The position numbers and the translations under genes are program-made. DNA of 64,000 bases, taken from JAFASC01 sp034669505 (GTDB taxonomy: Bacteria > Pseudomonadota > Alphaproteobacteria > Rhizobiales > Beijerinckiaceae). Each line of letters opens with the position of its first letter. The first letter of the stretch is position 1. Location: positions 20,144 to 84,143 of the forward strand of contig JAXDNJ010000001.1 in the NCBI GenBank assembly GCA_034669505.1, read 5' to 3'. Shown here piece after piece: positions 7,257-15,944 of this stretch. Under the pieces are notes generated by a model. The model ran no database searches, had not been told where the DNA came from, and saw only the letters and a program-made list of their open reading frames with translations.

Positions 7257-9262
7257 GGGCCCGCCTCAGCACTCGGTGGAACAAGACGCCAGATAATGAC
7301 CGAGCGCTCGGCGGGATCAAGAGCGATCGTATGCGTCTTGCCGTGCAGCACGAAATGGAAGCCATTGAGGAGGTCGACGACAGCTACCGATCCGTCGTCC
7401 GGTAGGCCGAACTCCCAGAGCGGGACCTCGTAGGCGCATTCCTGGCGGTTGCGCGGATCGAGATTGACCATGACCATGATCGCATTGCTGCGGTCGGGGG
7501 TGAAGCGGGCGAACGCCACGATTGCCTCATTCCAAGCGTTCAGGAACAGCGTGCCGCGCACGTCATGCAGCACCGGGTTCTCCCGCCGGATGCGGTTCAG
7601 CGCGCGGATGTGATCCTTGATGTTGCCGGAGACGCCAAAGTCGCGGACCCTGATCTCGTATTTTTCTGAATCGAAATATTCCTCGCGTCCTGGCAGCGGC
7701 TCGGATTCGCAAATCTCGAACCCGCTATACATGCCCCAATTGCCCGACAGCATCGCCGCAAGCGTGGAGCGCACGATGAAACCGGGGCGCCCGCTCGTCT
7801 GCAGATAGAGCGGGTTGATGTCAGGCGTATTGACGAAAAAGTTCGGCCGGTAATATTCCGCCATCTCGCCCTGCAGCTCATTAATGTATTCGGTAATGTT
7901 CCATTTCTCATCGCGCCAGGTGAAATACGTGTAGGATTGCTGAAAGCCGATCTTGGCGAGCTTGCGCATCATGCTCGGCCGCGTGAAGGCTTCCGCCAGG
8001 AAAATCACATCGGGATGTTCGCGGTTGATGTCTGCGATTAGCCAGCGCCAAAATGGGATCGGCTTCGTGTGCGGATTGTCGACACGGAAAATCTTGACGC
8101 CTTTATCGATCCAGAAAAGGATGACGTCGCGCAGGGCAAGCCAAAGCGAGGGAAAGGACTCGCCGTAGAAATGGACGTTGACGATATCCTCGTACTTCTT
8201 CGGCGGGTTTTCAGCGTAGGCGATCGAGCCGTCCTTCTTCCATTCGAACCATTGCGGGTGCTCTTTGATCCACGGGTGGTCAGGCGAGCACTGGATCGCA
8301 AAGTCGAGCGCAATTTCGAGATCGTGTGCGCGGGCGGCTTCGACGAGGCGCAGGAAATCCTCCATCGTGCCGAGTTCCGGATGCAGCGCATCGTGTCCGC
8401 CTTCGTCCGAGCCGATTGCGTAGACGCTGCCCGGGTCGGCCGGGCTTGCCGAGAGTGCGTTGTTGCGGCCTTTCCGGTTGGTCTTGCCGATCGGATGGAT
8501 CGGCGGAAAGTAAAGCACGTCGAAACCGAGATCACGGACATATGGCAGGCGCGAGATCACGCCGTTGAAAGTGCCATGCTGGCGCGGGCTCGGCGTCTGC
8601 GAGCGCGGAAAAAGTTCATACCACGCGGAGAACGCCGCCGCTTTCCGGTCGGCGATCACAACGAGTTCGCGTCCATACCGCGAGACATTGTCGCGGCGGC
8701 CGTGATTGCTCATGAAAGCAAGGACACGCGGCTCAAGCAGAAAGCTCGCGGGATCGCCACCCGGGCTTTCGGCGGCCGCGATGATGGCGTCGCGCGCGCT
8801 GATGGCGCTGCGCGTGCGCGGTTTTGTTTCGCGGATCAGATCGAGCCCGTGTTCGAGGTCGAGGCTCAGATCCTGACCGGCATCGCGTTTCTTTTCGAGG
8901 CCGGCGTGCCAGCTCGCAAACGGATCGCGCCATGCTTCGATGGTGTAGAGATAGCGAGCATTCTCTTCGAGCGGAAACGAGCCCGTCCAGCGGTCGTTCT
9001 CGACAAAACTCATGCGCACCCGGTGCCAATCGGTCTCGCGCTCGAGGCGATACAGCAGATCGACGGCGATTTTCTCGTGACCATCGGTAAAGACGGTCGC
9101 TTGCACTTCAAGCGAGTCGCCAACAATGCGCTTGATCGGCGTGTCGCCGCAATCGATCAGCGGACTGACCGCCTCGATGATGACGCGGCCCTCGGCGATT
9201 TGCGGCGATAATGCAGATTTAAGCGCCCGCGGTGACGCGCGCGCATCCAAGGGCCGTGTCAT
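7253..9262 (-). CDS. glgE: Alpha-1,4-glucan:maltose-1-phosphate maltosyltransferase
   Basis: A 669-aa GH13_3 enzyme that transfers maltose from maltose-1-phosphate to the non-reducing end of alpha-1,4-glucans. Nucleophile D395 (FRVDNPHTKP), general acid E424 (FLAEAF) and D481 (NTPDINP) fall within one residue of my recollection of the Streptomyces GlgE numbering. The N-terminal 1-190 region is the extra helical and beta-sandwich domain that forms the dimer in this family. Start and stop both overlap the neighbouring genes (ATGA). The donor is made by the TreS-maltokinase fusion downstream, and branching is done by GlgB, so the three genes form a complete GlgE route. Length is normal. Confidence 0.96.
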   Translation of the reverse strand: MTRPLDARASPRALKSALSPQIAEGRVIIEAVSPLIDCGDTPIKRIVGDSLEVQATVFTDGHEKIAVDLLYRLERETDWHRVRMSFVENDRWTGSFPLEENARYLYTIEAWRDPFASWHAGLEKKRDAGQDLSLDLEHGLDLIRETKPRTRSAISARDAIIAAAESPGGDPASFLLEPRVLAFMSNHGRRDNVSRYGRELVVIADRKAAAFSAWYELFPRSQTPSPRQHGTFNGVISRLPYVRDLGFDVLYFPPIHPIGKTNRKGRNNALSASPADPGSVYAIGSDEGGHDALHPELGTMEDFLRLVEAARAHDLEIALDFAIQCSPDHPWIKEHPQWFEWKKDGSIAYAENPPKKYEDIVNVHFYGESFPSLWLALRDVILFWIDKGVKIFRVDNPHTKPIPFWRWLIADINREHPDVIFLAEAFTRPSMMRKLAKIGFQQSYTYFTWRDEKWNITEYINELQGEMAEYYRPNFFVNTPDINPLYLQTSGRPGFIVRSTLAAMLSGNWGMYSGFEICESEPLPGREEYFDSEKYEIRVRDFGVSGNIKDHIRALNRIRRENPVLHDVRGTLFLNAWNEAIVAFARFTPDRSNAIMVMVNLDPRNRQECAYEVPLWEFGLPDDGSVAVVDLLNGFHFVLHGKTHTIALDPAERSVIIWRLVPPSAEAGP

Positions 9263-12200
9263 GCGCTAATCCTTGCGACGGCGAACGGCAGGTGGCAGAG
9301 GAGTTCTGAGGCTGCGACTTCTCCGTCGGAGATAAATGCCGATCCGCTCAGGAGGTTGCGCCAACGCCCCTCGGGAACGGCGAGGCGGGTGTCCCGCCAG
9401 CCCGCCTCTCCGACCGGCAGGTCGAGGTTGCCGAGCTGCCGATGCAGCAGCCGCGGTACGGCGACGAGCAGCATCTCATGGTGCCGTCGCCGCGTGAATG
9501 CGACGAGGCGTGGAGCTTCGGCGCCGCGCGTCGGCACCGGCTCGAACACGCCGTCGCTGTAGAGTTCCGGGAATGCGGCGCGGTCGGCGAGGAGGAGTGC
9601 GATGAGCCGCTGCTTGATACGCCCGTCCGGCCACGAGCGGATGAGTTCGGCAAGATCATCGGACGCCGAGAGAGCGGCTTCACCCGCGGCGTAGTCGACC
9701 GGGCGGCGATTGTCCGGATCGACCAGGGAGAAATCCCAAAATTCCGTGCCTTGATAGAAATCCGGTACGCCGGGCAGCGTGCTCTTCAGAATCGTGCGGG
9801 TGAGCCCATTGAGCATGCCGCGCGCGGAAAGCTCTCGTGCCAGCGCCACGATGGCCTGCCACGGCGCCCCGCCGGTGTCGAGGAGCAGTGCGATAAAATG
9901 GCGGGCGCGGGCTTCGTACGCCTCATCGGGATTGATCCAGGAGGTGTGGCGCTTTGCCTCGCGCAGGGCCTTTTGCACATAGATGTGCAGGCGCTCGCGG
10001 AAGCTTTCGATCACGCCAGGATCGGGACTGGCCTCGATCGCTTCAACCGGCAGCGCGCCGATCAGCGATTGCAGCACCATATAGCGGTCGTTGGCGTCGA
10101 TCGGCTCGCCGTCTACCTGCTGCTCGATGACCGAGCGCTCCACCGTCTCGACGAGCCGCGCCCAGACTTCCGGCACTTCGGACAATGCCAGCAGGCGTCC
10201 GCGCGCATCCTCGCCGCGCTTGGTGTCGTGTGTGGCCGTCGCGATCAGCGCATTCTTCTGGCGCTCGTATCTGCCCTGCTGCGCGGAGTAGAAACCATTG
10301 AGATCGATGCCGAAGGCTGCGGGGTCCCCGCCGACCTCGTTCAAAGCGAGGAAGCGCACCTCGCGATAGAACAGCGTGTCTTCGAGGCTCTTCGCCATGA
10401 CCGGTCCGGTTAATTGCTGGAAACGGCGGCGAAAGCGCGAGAGGAGCGCGCCGCTTGGACGCGTGGGCGCGCCGGCGCCCGGACGATCGAGCAGAACGGC
10501 GGCGATCATGTCATGTACGGAGGAATCGGCGAGGCGGCTCTTGGCTTTTGCCTCGGCAATGCTTGTTTCAATGATCGCCGCGTCCTCTGCAGCAATCGGC
10601 CCGCGATCCGTAAGATATGTGCGGTAGACGGGGAAGCTCGCGATTACCTCGCCAAGAGCCGTGCGTATGGCATTGACCGTCGCATCGCGCGTGCGGCGAT
10701 CGGAGTCGGCGATGCGCTTTAGATCGGAGACGAGGCCCTCGAGCTCGCTCGCAAAACTGGTCTCCAAAATTTCGAGTTTGGCCCGGCGCAGCGCATTGTG
10801 GAAATCTTCCCCGCGCCCGGTGCAGACGCGATAAAGCCGGTCGAACGGACCTTTCGCATTGCGATCAACGAGAATTCCGTCGAGCAGTGTCAGCGCATCA
10901 TAGCCGGTCGTGCCGGCAATCGGCCAATCGCGGAGCTTCTCGCCGGGTTCGAGGATTTTCTCGACCACGATGTAGAAGCCGGGGCCAACAGCGCCCTGCA
11001 GCGCATCGACGTAGCCTTCGGGATCCGCCAGTCCATCGATATGGTCCACGCGTAGTCCGTGCACGCGGCCTTCGCGGACGAGGCGGAAGATCAGCGCATG
11101 ACTGGCGTCGAAGACGTCGCGCTCTTCGACGCGAAGGCCAGCGAGTGAATCGATATCGAAAAAACGGCGGTAATTCACATCGCTCGACGCAACACGCCAA
11201 TAAGCGAGGCGATACGCTTGCCGTTCGAGGAGATCGTGCAGCGGGCCAAAACTTTCCGGACGGCCCTTGATGCCGTTCAGGACCTCGACGGCGCGCTCGA
11301 TCGCCCGTGCCAGCGCGGGTTCACGTCGCGCGGCGCGCGAGAGCCGCTTCTTGATGTCCTCGGCGCGCGCGGGAAAGGCGGCGCGCCGGCGCGCCGACGT
11401 CTCGCCGGCCATGCTGCGGAGTTCGCCGACGATCGCCAGCACATCCGCGCTCAGCGCCGACGTGCCGAGGACCGCGAGCGCATTGTCGAGAACATCGGGA
11501 TAGCTCAGCGGCGAGATCAGAAAGCGATGCTCGTATTGCCAGACGCTGAACGCGCCCTGCTCGACATCAAAAGCGAGATGCAAGTTGCCGTTTTCCAGCG
11601 CCTCGCCGTATTGGGCGCCAAGGAACGGCAATACCAACTTGCCGTTGGCGCCGAGCCGCTGCCAATCGATGTCGAAATAATGCGCGTGCGGCGACAGCTC
11701 GCCCCATTCGAGGATCGACAGCCACCACGGATTGTCGGAACCGCCGACGCCCATATGGTTCGGCACGATATCGAGGATGAGTTGCAAATCGTGCTTGGCC
11801 AGCATGTCGGAGAAGCGAAGGAATGCCGCTTCGCCGCCGAGCTCGGGATTGATCTTGGTTGGATCGACGCTGTCATAGCCGTGCGTCGAACCTGGCCGCG
11901 CGGTGAAGATCGGCGAGGCGTAGACGTGACTGATGCCGAGCCTGGCGAGATAGGGAACGATCGCGCTCGCCTGGTCGAAGCCGAAGTTCTTGTGGAATTG
12001 CAGACGATACGTCGCGCGCGGCGGCGGCGCCGCGAGACGCGAGACTTCCGGGCGCAGCCCGCGCCCTTCGAGTGCTAAAGCCGCGGCGGTCTTAGCGAGC
12101 GGCCCGCCGGGCACTTCGATCTCACGCACGCTCTGCCGCAGCCGGCGCTTCCAGTTGGGATGGCCGCGATCCGGTCCCGGCATGTTCGGCTGATTCATCT

Positions 12201-14133
12201 CGCGCGTCGCGTCCTCGACCTGCACGGCGGCGAGGATCGAAGGCGTGCGCGCGAGATAACGCAAGCTGCCGACGAGCGGCGGGTCACCGGGATCGTCGGC
12301 CGAGGAGAGGTTCTGTTGTTGCAGCGCTTGGCGCAGCCGCTCCTTGTCGGCTTCGCGTGCGGCGCGTTCGCGCGCCGCGAGATCGGGCGCAAAAATGCCG
12401 AAGGTTTCGCGCAAATCGACGTCGAGTCCGCGCCACCAGCCCAAGAATGTCGGCAGATCGTGCGTGGTGAGCGCTGCAAGAGCGTCGCGCGGATAGGCCT
12501 CCGGTGCTTTGAAGGCGCCGTCACTCTCATGTTCGAAGAACAGGATGCGATAGCTTAAAAGCCCAGCGCGCATGATCGCATCGGAAAAACCTTCTGGCGC
12601 GGTGCCGAGATCCTCGGCGATGACGAGGCAGCGATTGCGATGGCTTTCGAGCCGCAGCACCGCGAGCGACGCTTCGAAGGGATAATCAACATAGGCGCCG
12701 CCTAGCGCCGACTTGCCGCGCGGAATGAGGAAGAGGCGCTGCAACTGAAACGCATGATCGATGCGGATTGCGCCGGCATGCCGCATATTGGCGGTAACGA
12801 GCGCGCGGAAGGCGGCGAGCCCCTGCGCCTCCAGCGCCAATGGATGGAACGGCGGCAGGCCCCAGTTCTGCCCCTCGGGGCCGAGCAAATCCGGTGGCGC
12901 GCCGATCGACAAAGCAGGCGCGAAGCGATCGGGATGCGCCCAGATTTCGGAACCGCCGGAATCGCCGCCGACCGCGAGGTCACGGTAAAGGCCGATCTCC
13001 ATTCCCGCACTCGCGGCCGTGCGCGCGGCGTCGGCGAGCTGCTGATCGGCCAGGAATTGCAGCCACTCGTGAAAACGCACGAGATCGTCATTGTCTTTGA
13101 TGAAGCGCGCCACGTCGCGCGACCCGTGACTACGAAAAGCATCCGGCCATTGGCCGAGCCACGAGCAGCCCTCTTCCCGCTGCTTTTCAGCAATCGCTTC
13201 GAACGCAGCGTGAAGGCGCAGGTTCTCGCCTGCCTCGCGGCGGAATGCCTCGAACTCGGATGAAGGACCCCGGCTGCGGACTTCCTCCCAAAGCGTTTCA
13301 AGGACGCGTCGCATGATCGACCAGACCGCGCCGTGATCGATGAAGGGCGACTGGCGCAGGAAACTGATCTGCGTCGCGGTATCGCCTTCGAGAAGTGTCG
13401 CCGCGCGGCTACCGGCAAATTCGCGAATGTGGAAAATGTCGATCAGCAACGGGTCCAGGAAGAGCCGCGACGACGGAGAGTAGGGCGAGATTTTACTGCG
13501 ATCGGAGGTAAACAGCGCGTGCAGCGGACTAAGGCCCAGGAAGGAAGCGCCATGCCGTCCCGCAACCTTTGCGAGTTCGGCGACGTCGGCCAGGTTGCCT
13601 ATACCCAGATCGTCGCGGCCGCGCAGGCTGGCGACTTGGCACGTCAATCCCCAGGCGCGACCATGCTCGAGCTGTTCAGGGTGGTAACAACGCGGCGGCG
13701 CGATGATGAGGAGTGACTCAGCACGCGCATCGCCCGCATGCGCGACAAGCCGGTGATAGCCGTCGGGTAGATTATCGAGCCAAAGAACGTTGCCGCGCTC
13801 CTGATGCTCGACACGGGAGCGTCCTTCGCGCGTGCCGCCGGCTTCCAGCGTGATGTGCCAGTCGACATTCGTGCCGGGCGCGGCTCGCACCGCGATCGTG
13901 CCGTATGTGTCGGGCGTGGCAAGCGGCGCCACAAGCGCGCCGCGCACCCGCTCCATGGCGGCCAATGAGTCGCGCGCGGCGCCGGCACTCGACACATCCA
14001 GGCCGAACGCCGTGATGATCGCGCGCTTCGTTTCCTCCGGCGTGACATTCTCTTTCTGATGTACGTCGGTGTAGCCATGCGCGATGCCAAGCAGCCGCGC
14101 CAGGTGATCGACAGCGCCCGACTCAGCGCTCAT
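9259..14133 (-). CDS. 4-alpha-glucanotransferase / malto-oligosyltrehalose synthase fusion (MalQ-TreY)
   Basis: One continuous 1624-aa frame. Residues 1 to about 700 are a MalQ-type amylomaltase (GH77), with D459 (AIRIDH), E507 (VIAEDLG) and D559 (TTHDLP). From about 705 (ATYRLQFHKNFGF) to the end is a TreY (GH13_26), with D1030 (GLRVDHIDG), E1058 (YIVVEKI) and an early DIVPNHMG box near 788-795. MalQ moves glucan segments between maltodextrins; TreY turns the reducing end of a maltodextrin into a trehalosyl unit, which TreZ, encoded just upstream, then releases. The start ATG at 14133 overlaps the treZ stop (ATGA), and the stop overlaps glgE. The two halves are usually separate proteins, and no frameshift is needed to join them. 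Both catalytic sets look intact. Confidence 0.93.
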   Translation of the reverse strand: MSAESGAVDHLARLLGIAHGYTDVHQKENVTPEETKRAIITAFGLDVSSAGAARDSLAAMERVRGALVAPLATPDTYGTIAVRAAPGTNVDWHITLEAGGTREGRSRVEHQERGNVLWLDNLPDGYHRLVAHAGDARAESLLIIAPPRCYHPEQLEHGRAWGLTCQVASLRGRDDLGIGNLADVAELAKVAGRHGASFLGLSPLHALFTSDRSKISPYSPSSRLFLDPLLIDIFHIREFAGSRAATLLEGDTATQISFLRQSPFIDHGAVWSIMRRVLETLWEEVRSRGPSSEFEAFRREAGENLRLHAAFEAIAEKQREEGCSWLGQWPDAFRSHGSRDVARFIKDNDDLVRFHEWLQFLADQQLADAARTAASAGMEIGLYRDLAVGGDSGGSEIWAHPDRFAPALSIGAPPDLLGPEGQNWGLPPFHPLALEAQGLAAFRALVTANMRHAGAIRIDHAFQLQRLFLIPRGKSALGGAYVDYPFEASLAVLRLESHRNRCLVIAEDLGTAPEGFSDAIMRAGLLSYRILFFEHESDGAFKAPEAYPRDALAALTTHDLPTFLGWWRGLDVDLRETFGIFAPDLAARERAAREADKERLRQALQQQNLSSADDPGDPPLVGSLRYLARTPSILAAVQVEDATREMNQPNMPGPDRGHPNWKRRLRQSVREIEVPGGPLAKTAAALALEGRGLRPEVSRLAAPPPRATYRLQFHKNFGFDQASAIVPYLARLGISHVYASPIFTARPGSTHGYDSVDPTKINPELGGEAAFLRFSDMLAKHDLQLILDIVPNHMGVGGSDNPWWLSILEWGELSPHAHYFDIDWQRLGANGKLVLPFLGAQYGEALENGNLHLAFDVEQGAFSVWQYEHRFLISPLSYPDVLDNALAVLGTSALSADVLAIVGELRSMAGETSARRRAAFPARAEDIKKRLSRAARREPALARAIERAVEVLNGIKGRPESFGPLHDLLERQAYRLAYWRVASSDVNYRRFFDIDSLAGLRVEERDVFDASHALIFRLVREGRVHGLRVDHIDGLADPEGYVDALQGAVGPGFYIVVEKILEPGEKLRDWPIAGTTGYDALTLLDGILVDRNAKGPFDRLYRVCTGRGEDFHNALRRAKLEILETSFASELEGLVSDLKRIADSDRRTRDATVNAIRTALGEVIASFPVYRTYLTDRGPIAAEDAAIIETSIAEAKAKSRLADSSVHDMIAAVLLDRPGAGAPTRPSGALLSRFRRRFQQLTGPVMAKSLEDTLFYREVRFLALNEVGGDPAAFGIDLNGFYSAQQGRYERQKNALIATATHDTKRGEDARGRLLALSEVPEVWARLVETVERSVIEQQVDGEPIDANDRYMVLQSLIGALPVEAIEASPDPGVIESFRERLHIYVQKALREAKRHTSWINPDEAYEARARHFIALLLDTGGAPWQAIVALARELSARGMLNGLTRTILKSTLPGVPDFYQGTEFWDFSLVDPDNRRPVDYAAGEAALSASDDLAELIRSWPDGRIKQRLIALLLADRAAFPELYSDGVFEPVPTRGAEAPRLVAFTRRRHHEMLLVAVPRLLHRQLGNLDLPVGEAGWRDTRLAVPEGRWRNLLSGSAFISDGEVAASELLCHLPFAVARISA

Positions 14134-15941
14134 GGCGAGACTTTCCAGGAGATGCCGGTCCACGGGTTAAGCCGAATGTGTTCGTCCCGCGCCTTCGCGC
14201 CGGGGCTTTGCCAGATGATGTGCGCATCGCCGGGCACGTCCATCGAGCGCTGGGCGCTTGCAAAGGAGGCGGCAAAGCCGAGACCGCCCGCCTCGAAGCG
14301 CCACTCGACTTTCAGTACATCGGCGGCGACATCGTACGCCGCTCCGAGATAGCGGCTCGCAATCACCGGCACGATCTCGCGATGGCGGATCGCGATGAGT
14401 TCCCGCATCTCCGCGAGCACAGATGCATGCGGTTCACGCGCAATCTCATTCCAATCGATCTTCGAATTGAGAAATGTCTTCTCGTCCGTTGGATCAGGAA
14501 TGCGCGCGGCGGCTTCTTCGTCGGTGAACGCCTTGAAATGCCGGAATTCACGGCGGCGACCTTTCCGTATCGCGTCCGACAGTTGGGGGTCGTCGGAAAA
14601 GTCGACAAAGAACTGGAACGGCGCCGACGCGCTCCATTCCTCGCCCATGAACAGCATCGGAATTTGCGGCGAGAGGATCAGGCCGGCATGCGCAAGCGCC
14701 AGCTTCTCGGGCGTGGTCAGCGCGGCGATGCGTTCGCCGAAGGCCCGATTGCCGATCTGATCGTGATTTTGCACATGCGCGACAAAAGCGGTCGGCGGCA
14801 GATGCGCCGACGATTGCCCGCGCGGTTTTCCGTCGCGAATTTGCATCGGCTCGCCCTGAAAGACGAACCCCTCGGTCAGTCCGCGTCCGAGCTGCGCCAT
14901 CGTCGTATCGGTATAGTCCGCGTAATAGCCTTCGCTCTCGCCGGTCATCAGAACGTGCCAGCAATGGTGGACGTCATCGTTCCATTGCGCGGTGTAGTGG
15001 GTCGGCTTGCCGCCGGCATCGCGCTCCAGCCATTTCGCCTCGTTCTCCTCGTTCTCCAAGACGAGGTGGATGTGGCGATCCGGATGTATCGCGCGGATCG
15101 TCTCGGCGATTTCTGCAAGGATGTGCTCTGCGCTGTCATCCGCGATCGCGTGAACCGCGTCGAAGCGCAGACCGTCCGCATTGAACTCTTCGAGCCAATA
15201 AAGTGCATTGTGCAGGAAGAAGTCGCGCACCGCCCGCTCTTCGTCGAAAGCGAGCCCGCCGCCCCACGGCGTCTGGTGCCGCTCGGTGAAGAAAGATTTG
15301 GAGAAGGTGTGCAGGTAATTTCCGCTCGGCCCGAAATGATTGTAGACGACATCGATAAAGATCATCAGGCCGAGCCGGTGCGCGCGATCGATCAGCCGTT
15401 TCAAATCATCGGGGGTACCGTAAGAAGCGTTCGGTGCGAAATGCGCGACCCCGTCATAGCCCCAATTGCGCGCGCCGGGACAGTCGGAGAGCGGCATCAG
15501 TTCGATCGCGGTCGCGCCAAGATCGCGCCAGTGTTCGAGCTTTTCCGCAAGTGCCGCGAAGGTGCCCTCCGGGGTCGCCGTGCCGACATGCACTTCGACG
15601 AGCACGGTTTCCGCCCACGGGCGGCCGCGCCAATCGCCGTCGCTCCATTCGAAGCCAGAGGGATCAATGACGGCGCTCGGCTCGTGCACGCCATCCGGCT
15701 GGTAACGCGAAGCAGGATCCGGGGCACGGGCCTTACCGACATGATAGACATAGCGCGTGCCTGCCCCCGCGTTTGGCAGCGTCAATTCCCGCCATCCTCC
15801 GGGCTTCGCCTGCATCGGATGCGGCTTACCGCCCACAGTCGCGAGGACATCCTGCACGTCCGGTGCAAAAAGCGAGAACCGGGTCGCATTTCCATCAATC
15901 TGGGCGCCAAAAGGCATGCGGTGCACGCGTCGTACTATCAT
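14130..15941 (-). CDS. treZ: Malto-oligosyltrehalose trehalohydrolase
   Basis: A 603-aa GH13_10 enzyme that hydrolyses the glucosidic bond next to the terminal trehalose of malto-oligosyltrehalose, freeing trehalose. A CBM48-like N terminus (about 8-100) precedes the barrel. Nucleophile D261 (DGLRFDAVHA), the acid in LVLENE (E296) and the HNQ-like VQNHDQIGN box are visible. The start at 15941 lies 3 bases after the glgX stop; a second ATG at 15917 (MPFG) is possible and loses only 8 residues. The partner TreY activity is in the fusion encoded next, with the two genes overlapping by 4 bases. Confidence 0.95.
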   Translation of the reverse strand: MIVRRVHRMPFGAQIDGNATRFSLFAPDVQDVLATVGGKPHPMQAKPGGWRELTLPNAGAGTRYVYHVGKARAPDPASRYQPDGVHEPSAVIDPSGFEWSDGDWRGRPWAETVLVEVHVGTATPEGTFAALAEKLEHWRDLGATAIELMPLSDCPGARNWGYDGVAHFAPNASYGTPDDLKRLIDRAHRLGLMIFIDVVYNHFGPSGNYLHTFSKSFFTERHQTPWGGGLAFDEERAVRDFFLHNALYWLEEFNADGLRFDAVHAIADDSAEHILAEIAETIRAIHPDRHIHLVLENEENEAKWLERDAGGKPTHYTAQWNDDVHHCWHVLMTGESEGYYADYTDTTMAQLGRGLTEGFVFQGEPMQIRDGKPRGQSSAHLPPTAFVAHVQNHDQIGNRAFGERIAALTTPEKLALAHAGLILSPQIPMLFMGEEWSASAPFQFFVDFSDDPQLSDAIRKGRRREFRHFKAFTDEEAAARIPDPTDEKTFLNSKIDWNEIAREPHASVLAEMRELIAIRHREIVPVIASRYLGAAYDVAADVLKVEWRFEAGGLGFAASFASAQRSMDVPGDAHIIWQSPGAKARDEHIRLNPWTGISWKVSP

Positions 15942-15944
15942 TTG

